This document shows positions 47,597 to 58,189 of a DNA stretch of 64,000 bases, in pieces. The notes under the pieces were generated by a model. It was given only the letters and a program-made list of their open reading frames with translations, did not search any database and was not told where the DNA came from. Within the stretch, counting starts at the first letter, position 1. Each line of letters starts with the position of its first letter. Source of the stretch: Pezicula radicicola (Eukaryota > Ascomycota > Leotiomycetes > Helotiales > Dermateaceae); assembly GCA_003008705.1 (NCBI GenBank), contig PDUO01000003.1, forward strand, positions 125,891-189,890, read 5' to 3'. A program made the translations under genes and the position numbers.

Positions 47597-49360
47597 ATGG
47601 TCAGACTTGAGTCCTTGACCGTGGCCGCATTGGTAAGAAAGGCCCTCCTTCGTCAGGTCTGCTTCTTTGGCAACGAGTCTAAACGTCTTGTTAACCACAT
47701 GTATTCATTAGGGCCGGTCGCCTTACGAGGATCGTGTTGTAGAAGACGCAGAAGAATCGAGCCGAAGTGAAAACCGCAGTGGGAGCCGCATGCGACAATA
47801 CTATGACGAACATGGACACCCAGTCAACCCAGAGACGAAGAGGCGCCAGCGAGAACAAACCCGGGCTTCCAACGAAGTCATGCAAGCAACAGGTGTGGTT
47901 GAAGAATCTTCAGTAACGAAGGCAAAGGAGAAGGCTTTGAGGGAAGAGGAAGAAAAAGAGACCCTGCTAGGGCTGAGGTTGCTTGAGTGCGGTCGGGCAG
48001 GTCTTGTTGTGGGTGTCTGGGGTGTTCTTGGCTTGAGAAGACGTATACTGGTGAGCAAAACATGGCAGCAAAACATGGCAGCAAATTCCAAGGCACTGTT
48101 GTACTGATGGGTGCTAGCTCTATCGCCCCTACGAGAGACTCTCTTTCCTTCAAATAGTGCGACAGGAAAGAGCCCTCCATCCAGAGGTGTTACTCTCTGC
48201 TGGACTTCCCACAGTTCTGGTGTACCATGTCTCGGATTGGATTGGATTTCTGTGCCAAGTTATCACTGACGGGTTTTGGGACGAATCTGAGGATAATTTG
48301 TCTCCTCGCCAGATTCAGTTTAAGCACGCTTTCCAGAAATTGTGAGTAGGGTTCTGTCCTCTTGTTTCAAAGCTAATATTCCAGGCTTGATATGGGCTTC
48401 TGCTATCTCACACTCCAATTTCGCATGTTTGCAATCCTACAACAGTTGAACCTTATACCCTCAGGGCGTTTACTGCCTTCGTGGAGATCTTTTATCCCCT
48501 TTACAGCCGAGTCACCGCTTGAACTACCACCGGTCCCATCTTTCGCTCTTCGGCCTATTGTTTCCTGGAGTTCTACTATTTTGCAATCTGCAGCCCCAAT
48601 AATCGCAATATATGCCTATGCAAAGGTCAAATTTTACATTGCGCGGGGTGTTAATGGCGTAATCTATAATAGCCTGCCTCGACCAACAAAACATGGAAGT
48701 GAGGGGCGATCGGGCTCATATTGGCCATCCGATACATCATCAGCTTCCAACCACCAAATAATTTCATCCCGCCGCGGGGAGGATGAGCCTACCCTAAGAG
48801 CTCTTGAAGGTCGCCCAGCCATGGATCGTGGTGAAGCTCGTCCTCAGACGGCTGACTTGGAGCCTGACTCTACTGATGACGAAGATGGGGATGGAGAACT
48901 CACCCATGCAACGTTGATAAGTTTCGATGTTGAAGCAACGGATGTGGGTGACAATCCTATAGGGTCTACGGGCTCTTGGTCTGCCGAATTGAGAAGCGCC
49001 AACGAGCCCAAACAATCAACAACAGTAACCTACCGATTCACTGCATTGACTATGCTTCCACCTTTTCTCGCTGCCGAAGGTTTGCGCGAGATTGCGGCTG
49101 GTGTCATACTATTGCCCTTCGAAGCCACGATGGTCAGACTCATAGCCAGGGCATATCGACGGAACGCAGGCCTTGGGGTTTCTGATCTTTATAACATTTT
49201 TGATAAAACGCCTAGTCCCAGCAAGATGTTTAGTGCGTTTGCTACCCAATTGGCATTTGCTAGCGTTGTCTGGATGGGAACGACTTTGGCCACAGAGTGG
49301 TTGAGCATCAAACCTAACGAGGCGGCCGATGAAGACGAGGACGTGACAGAGACCTCCTGA
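47597..49360 (+). CDS. Unrecognised fungal membrane protein
   Basis: Four exons, 47597-47632, 47712-48050, 48118-48341 and 48385-49360, give 524 aa in one continuous frame. The first exon is short (12 codons) but has a clean GTAAGA donor, a GTTAAC branch site and an ATTAG acceptor. The N-terminal third is charged and partly helical (ETKRRQREQTRASNE, KAKEKALREEEEKETLLGLR), then VVGVWGVLG, a mixed region with PTVLVYHVSDWIGFLCQVI, a possible span APIIAIYAYAKVKFYI, an acidic disordered linker with DSTDDEDGDGEL, and two late hydrophobic segments (PPFLAAEGLREIAAGVILLPF and AFATQLAFASVVWMGTTLA). I do not recognise the family. The intact long reading frame and good splice sites support a real gene. 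Confidence 0.7.
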
Positions 49361-50260
49361 TGTAAATCTTCAACAGTTCGTCCTATATCGTCCATTTCAC
49401 AACCCAGTGGTTTATATTACACGATATAACTTTGTCCGATATCCTCATACTCCGGAATCATTTGATCGTATCGATTCTATCAATCCCACCAAGGATGCCG
49501 GTCCGTCCCGGTCCGGAAGTCAAGCATCGTGCAACATCTACTCAAAACATCTGATTGGAGGACAATAAGTTACTTCTAGTCCAACTACCGATGACCCCCG
49601 AGTCTTGCACCTATTTGGTGACCCATGGAAATGCGAGAGGGGCTTTAAGCTTAAAATAATCTCTCCATCAAGGAAGTCGCGACTCCTGACCTTCAGCAGA
49701 TGATCGCTTGCTCTGAGATTCCAATCCTCGGGGAACTCGCGGGTGTCTATCTAATCTAGATGACTTAACACGAATCAAGTTTTGGACGAAAAACTTCAAC
49801 CTACAGCTTTAGCTGCCCCCAGTATTTATGCCAAAGCTCCGTCGAAGGCTAAAATAAACACTGCTTTCACACAGGCCCTGCAGCATGAAAGCAGTCAACT
49901 GGTAGATATTATTCATTATATGCAGTTCGTAGACATTACCCGGGCTCGCATTGCACTTTCCGGCAGATGACAATAAAGTTAAAGATCCCCGGACCGAGAA
50001 CTCCCCCGAGAACATTAACACATGGCACATGATACGAGGACTTATTGTTATGTCAACAGAAGAGGGGCAACCATTCTTTCAGGTTTTCCGGTGATCATTT
50101 ATCAAGCATATATGCATACTCTACGTTCGGGATGGTGGCCCGAAAGCTTAGTCTACAAATATAACTACAATAGTATTTGCAGTCCCTCATTGAAAACTTT
50201 CACTACGAGTTTCATCTGAAAGCGTGACCAGGACAAATAAGACTTAACTAACGAATAAAG
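49361..50260. other. Intergenic region, no gene seen
   Basis: 900 bp with only short frames. A GGTCCGTCCCGGTCCGG-like repeat word sits at about 49,500. It holds the promoter of the GH43 gene. Confidence 0.45.
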
Positions 50261-51770
50261 ATGCGTTGTTTATTTCTCGGTCTCCAAATCCTCGCTGGTC
50301 TAGCCTATGCGTCCATCCAAATCGTATGATCCTCTCACAAGCAGAATTTTCCCATACTAATAAGAATCCCAGGTTCCCGGAGCTACATGGACTGCAAAGG
50401 GGATAAATCAGCACATACAGGCCCATGGCGGGGGAATTGTTGAAGTTGATTCGGTGTTCTATTGGATGGGAGAAAATAAACTCAATGGCAGCGCATTCCA
50501 GTCAATCAATTGCTACTCAAGCACTGTGTGTGGCAACATTTTCTCCTCCTCAAATGACCAAATTATACTAATCAGGCTGTTTGTAGGATCTAGTGCAATG
50601 GACATTTGTAAATGAAGTACTCACTCTCCAATCTTCAGGCGATCTGGGCCCGAATAGAGTTGTTGAGCGACCTCACGTTATTTATAACGACGCGACTGAG
50701 AAATATGTCATGTGGATGCATATTGATGATAGCTCTTACGCAGAAGCCAAAGCTGGCGTTGCAACTTCTAGCAGCATCTGTGGGGATTACACGTACCTTG
50801 GATCAAGTCAACCCTTGGGCTTCCAGTCTCGAGATGAAAACGTCTTCAAAGATACCGACGGAAGCGCATATCTCCTAACAGAGGATCGAGTAAATGGCCT
50901 CCGAATCGACGCGCTATCATCAGACTACACAACTGTAGAATCCTCTACCTATCTATACGCTGAAGACTACGAAGCTCCCGCAATTTACAAATCAGGAAGT
51001 ACTTACTTTATGTTCGCATCACATTTAAGTGGGTGGAGTCCGAATGATAATATTTACTGTACTGCGACGAGTTTGACGGGACCGTGGTCTGCTTGGGCTA
51101 ACTTTGCGACTGCTGGGACGGTGACCTATAGTTCGCAAACTGCTGCCGTTGTTTCTATTAATGGGGTTGTGATGTATATGGGGGATCGGTGGAACAGTAC
51201 CAATCTCATGGTCTCTAGCTATGTTTGGTTGCCGTTAACCATCTCTGGGACAAGCGCAACTCTTCACAACGAGGTCAACTGGATTCTCAATGTTGCTGCT
51301 GGAACATGGACGACCGGCCCCAGTGAAACAACGCCAGAAGCTGAGGCTAGTAGCAATATTCTTGCAAACGGTGCCGTCGTTCAAAGTTGTACTGGATGCT
51401 CTGGATCTGAGTCAGTCGGTTACATCGGAGGATCACCTGGGGGCACGCTCACCTTCCCCAATATTTCCAGCACCACTGCCACCACAACGACAATCAGAAT
51501 TCACTATGCGAATGGCGACAGTACCCAAAGATATGCGAATGTGCTTGTGAATGGCGTCAGCAATATTGTGGCATTTGTGCCAACTGGGAGTGGAAATTCG
51601 GCTGGAACTAGCACGTTGACGGTACCTTTGAAAAGCGGAAGCTCAAATGTGATTGAATTTGAGGCCTATAATGGTGGATGGGGTATGTTGTTTCTATTAC
51701 AGATGGAAAGAAAGTATACTGACGTTCCCAAGCCCCAGATATCGATCGTTTAATGGTGCCTGTGTCTTGA
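50261..51770 (+). CDS. Secreted glycoside hydrolase family 43 with C-terminal CBM35 (exo-beta-1,3-galactanase-like)
   Basis: Four exons, 50261-50323, 50373-50525, 50587-51682 and 51739-51770, give 447 aa. A signal peptide is evident (MRCLFLGLQILAGLAYAS). The catalytic module shows the five-blade GH43 motifs of the galactanase subfamily: INQHIQAHGGGIVEVDSVFY, RPHVIYNDATEKYVMW, SRDENVFKDTDGSAYLL and YEAPAIYKSGSTYFMF with LSGWSPN. The usual GH43 catalytic base Asp near the start of the first blade appears to be absent, as in known exo-beta-1,3-galactanases of this subfamily. The C-terminal about 125 residues form a CBM35 (VGYIGGSPGGTLTF, TTIRIHYANGDSTQRYANV, NVIEFEAYNGGWGDIDRL). It would act outside the cell on plant arabinogalactan. 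The tiny last exon completes the CBM. Confidence 0.88.
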
Positions 51771-52719
51771 GTGTGGCAAGAAGGGTGAGTCTTGTTGATG
51801 AAGAAGGCAATCCAGACAAAGCACCTCAAGCAAAAATTTCCATAATATCTATTTAAACGTTTAGGGGGGATTATGTCACAGCTTATAGTGTCCAGGAACT
51901 ATTTTGCTCAAGAGATGCTTTGAGGAAGTTTCAACTCACGTGCCACTTATTAAGGCTCAAGTATCTCTCGGTTCCTCTTTGACTTTAGAGTCCCTCACTT
52001 CATTGGAAACAAGATAAAGTCTATCTCATCCAGCAAGGTTCTGACTCGCGGAGGCATCACCTCACCGAAGCCGATAATTTAGATTCTAAGTTGGTACTCT
52101 AGTGCAGTACTTGTGCGGAAAGTTATGTTAAAATTGTGCCAAGTGGTTGATATTGTGCAAGTCCGGTGGTGATATTATCTACGCAGGAGATAAGTGAGTG
52201 GTCTCCAAGTAAAATCGGTCATATCTGCAAATCCAAAAAGCTGCTTATTTTGCTGCAATAGCACGGGAGACATACTTTAGTGCCATGTGTTTTTAACTTT
52301 AGACTTCCTACCATTCGGTCGTATTCATCTCACGATTCATGGGTCACCTTTTTGTCATCGAGATCGTGGCTTTATGTCAATTGTGCGAGTACGATCTGCA
52401 CGAAACAGTTGCATTGCATGAATATCTTAGGTTTATGTTGTACTTTCTGCCAAGTGCCCGTCTTCTTATTCCTATTTCGGGACTTAAACTAGACTTTTTC
52501 TTTCAAGCTCCCGAGCCACATGGCAATTGCATCAAAAGAATTGTTGTTTGTAATGTGATCCCTCAGTAAACACATTCTTCATGAATTTCTTACACCTTTA
52601 TCCATATTAGCAGCACCTTGTTTGCTTGACGAGAATAATGTTTAGAATAACAATCCAGACCATTAAGAATAAAACTCCAAGACATCTTCCGTGCTCCTGC
52701 CCTCACTCCTAGGTCTTCC
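51771..52719. other. Intergenic region, no gene seen
   Basis: 949 bp, moderately AT-rich, with short frames only. It precedes the run of broken genes. Confidence 0.45.
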
Positions 52720-54018
52720 AACGGCTCTAAAAGAAAGAATGTCGGATTTGAGGTCATTCAGGAATACATTACAAGGCCTCAGAAACCACCTTTAGGAGAT
52801 TATGACCAGGATGATATGTATCGGATGGGGTAAATTCAGGAGTTGAGGGTAAGCATAATCATGCAATTCCCTCGAATGGATCTTGTGTTTGCTAATAGTT
52901 CTTTGCAGAGGAGCTAGCTACCATCCATTTTCAGCACTGAGCTTTACCATGGTATTGAGTGCTACGTGGGAGTACCTTTTATTATATGTGAATCTCTGTA
53001 GTAAAGAAAGATGGTGGCTTAATCTAGAGAACCAGGACAAAAATACTCAAGGACTGCTTGATGGAGGATTGGCTGGGATGTTCTGGTCTTTTATCTGGAC
53101 TTTCTTTGGATTCTCTTTTGTTATAATATCTCTGGCTGAAATGGCTTCAATGTAAGTCTTCACTTTCAGGATTAGAAAGGGCTTTCTAACACACGGCGTC
53201 AGCTTCTAGTGGGCAGTATCGTTGGGTGAGCATCAAATTTTTTCTTCCTATGTTTGATCCTTCATTCCTGCTCACGAATTGTATACTTTCCTTCGGATCT
53301 ATTGCATACAGTTTTAAATCTCACCCAGGTTTTGACTAGAGTCTTACAACTAGAGCACTACTTACAATCAATCAGGTCTCCGAGTTTGCGCCTACCAAGT
53401 ACTAGAAGTTCCTCAGTTACCTGCCGGACATGTCGCCGACTTCTCAAAGACACCCAATCGTCGAGCGGTGAGAGCTCATACATATACAAATAGGTTGGAT
53501 ATCAGTAGTATCCTGGCAAGCAGGCAATTCTAGCAATATCTGACAGGAACCATCATTCAAGCTCTCATAGCCTTAAACAACACCAACTACAACGCCAAAA
53601 ACTGGCAAGGAACGCTATTCACGACTGCAATGACTCTTATACCTTTCATCTTCAACATCTATCTAGCTAAACCGTGGTCTAAAATTCAGAACCTCCTACT
53701 GCTATTGCATATTATGGGTGTATGTATTGTTGTCATTGTATTAACGGTTATGGCGCCACGTCAACCTGTCATTGCAGTTTGCAACCATTTCAGTAGTCGC
53801 GGTGGTTGGCCTAATATGACTATAAGTCTTATGGTTTGCCAACTCTCAGCTATCTTTGCATCAGTTGGTATGCTTTAACGAAACTATTTCCCATCTTTTG
53901 AATCAATACTAATTTATCCCAACAGGCTCCGATGCAACAGCTCACATGGCAGAAGAGGTACGAGATGCAAGTCGACATGCCCCACGTTCAATACTCTGGA
54001 GCTACATGCTTTCCTAGT
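52720..54018 (+). pseudogene. Broken amino acid/GABA permease (APC superfamily)
   Basis: Permease segments follow each other along the + strand but in interrupted frames. The N-terminal tail (RPQKPPLGDYDQDDMYRMG) runs into a TAA stop where family members continue into IQELR. Then come MVLSATWEYLLLYVN, GGLAGMFWSFIWTFFGFSFV with SLAEMASM, SGQYRWVS, LTGTIIQALIALNN, TLIPFIFNIYLAKPWSK, GWPNMTISLMV and GSDATAHMAEEVRDASRHAP. The reading stops after about half of the usual twelve spans, so the C-terminal half is missing. Known relatives import GABA, choline or polyamines. Premature stops and truncation make it non-functional. An agmatinase relic lies directly downstream on the other strand. Confidence 0.75.
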
Positions 54019-54067
54019 CATATACTAGACAAAAAATAAGTCGATCCTCCAGTATTCCACTGCCGAA

Positions 54068-54990
54068 TCAAGACTTTTTGACAGGATTCTTGACCATCCA
54101 TTGCAAAACTTCATAAATAATCTCGCTAACCGCAATTGCGGTTGTCCCTGCCGAGTTGTCATATACCGGTGTAAATTCTACAACGTCTGCTCCAATAATC
54201 TTGACTCCAGCAGTAGATAAACCTTCAATGATGTGAAGCAGCTCTCTAGTTGTCCATCTACCAGACTCGATAGTACCAGCTGCAGGGGAGAAAGCTAAAG
54301 ATTTAAGATCAGTTAGTAGCGCAAAGCTCTCAAGATCCAAGTGCTAACTAAGATTTATGACTTACCAGGATCTAGGACATCAATGTCGATACTTACATAC
54401 AAATTCTCGTTACCTATAGTCTTGACAATCCTCTGAATAATCTTCTAGATACCAATATGATCCATCTCCCGCGCTCTGATGTATGAAAAGCCGCATCTTT
54501 CATCGTTTTCTAAGTCGTAGTGTTTGTTGAATAACATTGATCGGGATCTGATGTATATATTGTTGTTATTTGATAGGAGTCCTTCCTCATGAGCGATATG
54601 AAGTATAGAGCCATATGTCACCTCTGAGTATTTGGTAAGACTACCCCCAAGCTGCTCAGGATCTTATGTATCTAGATGGGAGTCAAAGTGTAGTACTGAG
54701 ACTTTGCCCCAGACACCACTTACTGCTCGGAGTGCAGGTAAGGCTATTGTGGATTTGCATTCTTTTCTTATACGGTTCTACCTAGCCTACCAATATACTA
54801 ATTGTTTGACCGCCCCCAATAGATATCATACGGACTCTATCGCTGACAGAAACCTCCTCTACTGCGGTGCCGCAACTTACGAGCAGACTTGTCGACCGCA
54901 GAGTATTACCCACGGGTAATCCAATTATCCATAGATATGTTGTTATACCGCAGTAGTGCTGAAAGATTATCGCCATATTCACTAAGTATT
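54068..54990 (-). pseudogene. Broken agmatinase/ureohydrolase
   Basis: On the minus strand the frames give RVRMISIGGGQTISI, then LPALRAVSGVWGKVSVLHFD with SHLDT followed by a stop where a Trp is expected. Next come SILHIAHEEGLL, RCGFSYIRAREMDHIGI followed by a TAG, then NENLYVSIDIDVLDP, and after a frame break AFSPAAGTIESGRWTTRELL and GADVVEFTPVYDNSAG. These are the metal-binding blocks of ureohydrolases (DSHLD and SIDIDVLDP), which split agmatine to putrescine and urea. Two stops and further breaks show decay. The 5' end was not found. Confidence 0.8.
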
Positions 54991-55943
54991 CTTCTTCACT
55001 TAAGGCTTATTTCTGCCCGCGCAACTTCATCCCTAAATTTAAGGACTTATAACTTTCTACGCTTCTACCTTCTCCTCGACCCTCATTCAATTTTCATTCA
55101 TCCTCGTAGCTAACATACCTCTGTGATGACAATGAGTCAATATCGCACCCTGCACCACCTCTTGAATGATCTTGATGAGATTGAGACCAAGGCTACAGCG
55201 CGAATTGTGAAAGCAAGCTTCCCTGGAAACGTAGAAATTGACTTCAGGTCTTCGTCTCTGTATGAACTAGAGCGCCAAGAGATTGCTACGCTTCAAAGAA
55301 AGGGGCACAATGGTTAACCTCAGGAAACTATTACCTCCAGGCCAACCGTGAAGCGTGAGTTACCTATTATTTGAAATCTACTGCAAGTTAATTGCCCCTT
55401 GGCTAGAGATGCACTTTCTCACTACTCATTAGTAATGGAGATGTTAGTATTCTGCCTGCAGTCAACATAAAAGCTAAGGCGATTTGTTCGTACTCAACAT
55501 CGGCCCTGTCAAGGTTGATGTTGGCTAGTACTACCTGCAATTCCACAAAATGCAGTGAAAGGTTCAGAAAGAGCCGAATCTAGCTTCCCACTATCTTCAT
55601 AAGTTCGAAAGCCGCAATACTGTGTCGCAAACACACATTCCTCCCCCAATTTTGTTCACCCGCTGCGACTTAACTTGAGAGATAAAACATGGTGGCACTT
55701 ACCTTACTGGGCGTAAGGCTTTTGGACAGGCAGAAACGGCTTACTGCCGTCTGTGAATAGCATAGCCGCAGGAAGCTGACATGCTACTCTATCCCATGCA
55801 GTGCTTTCACAGGCAGGACTCTGAATCTTTCTTTATATGTAATGGCACATGGTGAAATTATCATTTCATACCTACGTAAGCGGATGATATTCTTCTACAA
55901 TTATTTACACGCCAAAGTCCCCCCACGATTCCACTTGGCTCAG
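54991..55943. other. Intergenic region with a doubtful small ORF
   Basis: 953 bp. A + frame from an ATG at 55,126 to 55,317 (63 codons, MTMSQYRTLHHLLNDLDEIE...) has a helical, charged composition but no family match and no downstream exon I can support. The rest is without signal. Confidence 0.4.
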
Positions 55944-57523
55944 CTACAGACGAACATTTGCTGCTTTGTACGGTGTTCTAGAATAGGACACAGACCTGTC
56001 TATCACTCGATGCTGTTGTAACGTCGCGAGGTGAGCAAAGGCACAGAAGAAGAGGAAAAGGTGTGGGAAAAGAACGATGGAGAAGGAAGGAGAAATTGTT
56101 GGAGAGACGTTATACTCACAACTGAAATTATAGTCATCCCATTTCACCTTTAACAGATCCAATATTTGCGGCATGTTCGCGACCAGGTGGCAGTCACGAA
56201 GTATAGCCAGTCTTGCGCGAACGAATTCCTGGTGGACACGGCGACTTGATCTTATTCCAGCATGAAACAAGGGTAGTGTTGTTAATTTGGCAACTTGTGA
56301 GTCGATTGGGAGCATGGAGCAACAGTCTAAGCTGTCTCTTATCATATCTTCCCTCTCATGACCATAGCTAAGTATGGCAGTTGTATGGATGTATCCTAGT
56401 CACTTGAGTAGGAAGATAAAAGACGTGTTGGCTCAAAAGTTCTTGAAAAGAGCTTGGGCTAGAATAAGAGCAGACTCGAGATACTCTTCGAACTTTGTAG
56501 TGCTTCCTTGTGCAATGTATGCTGTGCACAAGGTGGCAAATATTGATAGATGACCAACTGGACTGTTTAGTGATGGCAGATCTTGTAGAGAAACTTGTAC
56601 GTTGACCCTTTGAGTTGCTTGATGTTCGAGAGTAGCACCCAGTGGGCTTGATAGTATTTCTGCATTATCATCCAAAGGTTGTGAGCTCCGTTTGCGTAAT
56701 ATACGTTGTGAAAGATACAGTACAGCTGCTAGTAATGGTGGTTCTTCTTTCGCCCTTGTTGCAAGATGTTTCAGAAAAGGGTTTCCTTGATCAGCCCCTA
56801 AAGGAGTCAGCTTGTTGACGATGGAGGTAACAAAGGTTCGCCAAAGATGTTGTGTGGAGCTTTTGTGAACCAGGTTCTGAGATGGCTATAGCACTCTCGA
56901 GGATCGGGAAGGTCGTGTACGGTGATAAAGAGTCATTTTCGGCATAGATGATTTCGGATGCATTCTTGTCTCCGGCCGAAGGAAGATCTGCGAAATGGGC
57001 GGTTTAAAACACATCTTCCCAGTGGGGAGGAGCGAAAGCAGAAGCTATGTTGCATTTCTTCATTGGGGGTGCCTTCAGCAGTATCTTCCAACAAGTCTTT
57101 CAGGTAGAATTCAAACCTAGAACATGTGTTTGAGTAGTCCTCGTCGCCGTGCAACTGACTTTCGGACGCGTCGCGAGAAGACTACTCAAGGTGTGCGTTG
57201 TCTGAGGGACTGCTGTCAGACAATGATTCTGGGTGAAATGAGCAGCTATGGACTCCGTGAGAGAAGCTGTAGTGCATGAGGTAGTTGCTACGATGTTCGA
57301 AGGCCCCACAACCCGCCAGTCTGCTTGCCTTGATGGAACGTACGGGATGTCCTTTGCTTTATATCGCGAGCAAGATGGTTTGCTAAGACTACACTAGAAA
57401 TGTTGTCAACCGGGAGAGTCAGTAACATTCATCGCTGGGTATCTAATCACTCACCTTGCGTTCGGCAGACTGGAGGGCAAGGCAGGGAGCTCGATTACGA
57501 TCTCTGCCCCGAACAGCTGCCAT
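55944..57523 (-). pseudogene. Degenerate Zn(II)2Cys6 fungal transcription factor
   Basis: Starts at 57523 on the minus strand. An intron removed between APCLALQSAERK and CSLSKPSCSRYKAKDIPY restores the exact CX2CX6CX6CX2CX6C spacing of a zinc binuclear cluster, but three of the six positions are now Leu, Tyr and Tyr. Downstream, fragments of a fungal regulatory domain occur in broken frames: EPPLLAAVLYLSQRILR, SPVGHLSIFATLCTAYIAQG, MIRDSLDCCSMLPIDSQVAK and LLKVKWDD. Cys-to-Tyr changes need only G-to-A transitions. With half of the zinc ligands gone and the body interrupted, DNA binding is very unlikely. Confidence 0.72.
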
Positions 57524-58189
57524 TTCGGGTAAGAAGAGAGAAATACTGGTCAATACAAGATTTTCGAGGGAGATAACAAACAGCTATTCTGGAACTCGCT
57601 CCTCTAACCCCCTTCCCCAGCGCTATTGAATTGTCCACGCAGCTCTTCGCCAAGCCTCGGATCGTATAGTGGCGCAGAGCCGTAAAGAACAGAGCGGGCA
57701 GAGCACGTAGTGACTATGCCGATTAATCAAGCTTATCGAATATGGAATTAGAGGGTCAACCAAAAGACCAAGGGCCGATGTCAATACTGTGCAAGGATTT
57801 TCTTGAGACTAGCCCAATTGCAAGACGGGAATTTCTTGGACCTTGGTAAGTAGTATGTAAGGCGAGTAACATGAGATATCCTAGGAGCGGTGTGAACAAG
57901 ACCAGCCGCAAAGGACGTGTTTCAAAAGCATGCATAACCCCAACCCCAATCAGTTAAGAACAAAAACATCTTCCATGTACTGTAGCTGCGATGAAGCTTG
58001 CTACAGACCTTGCGAGCCTCGGAAGAGCAGCAGCGCCTCCATTCCCATTTAGGGCAAATAGCCGGGCCAGAACTCGGACAGCTCGCCTATGTCCGCTTAG
58101 TAAATGCTCCCCTACACGAAGTTGTCTCTTCTTAGCTCCGGTAGCTGCCTTTACTAACAAGTATTATCCCAATACGTAATAACCTGATA
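57524..58189. other. Intergenic region, no gene seen
   Basis: 666 bp between the transcription factor relic and the MATE relic; no recognisable feature. Confidence 0.45.

Noticed and set aside
47480..47698. 72-codon minus-strand ORF overlapping exon 1 of the unknown membrane protein
   Set aside because: It is antisense to a spliced gene with good donor, branch and acceptor sites and has no recognisable motif.
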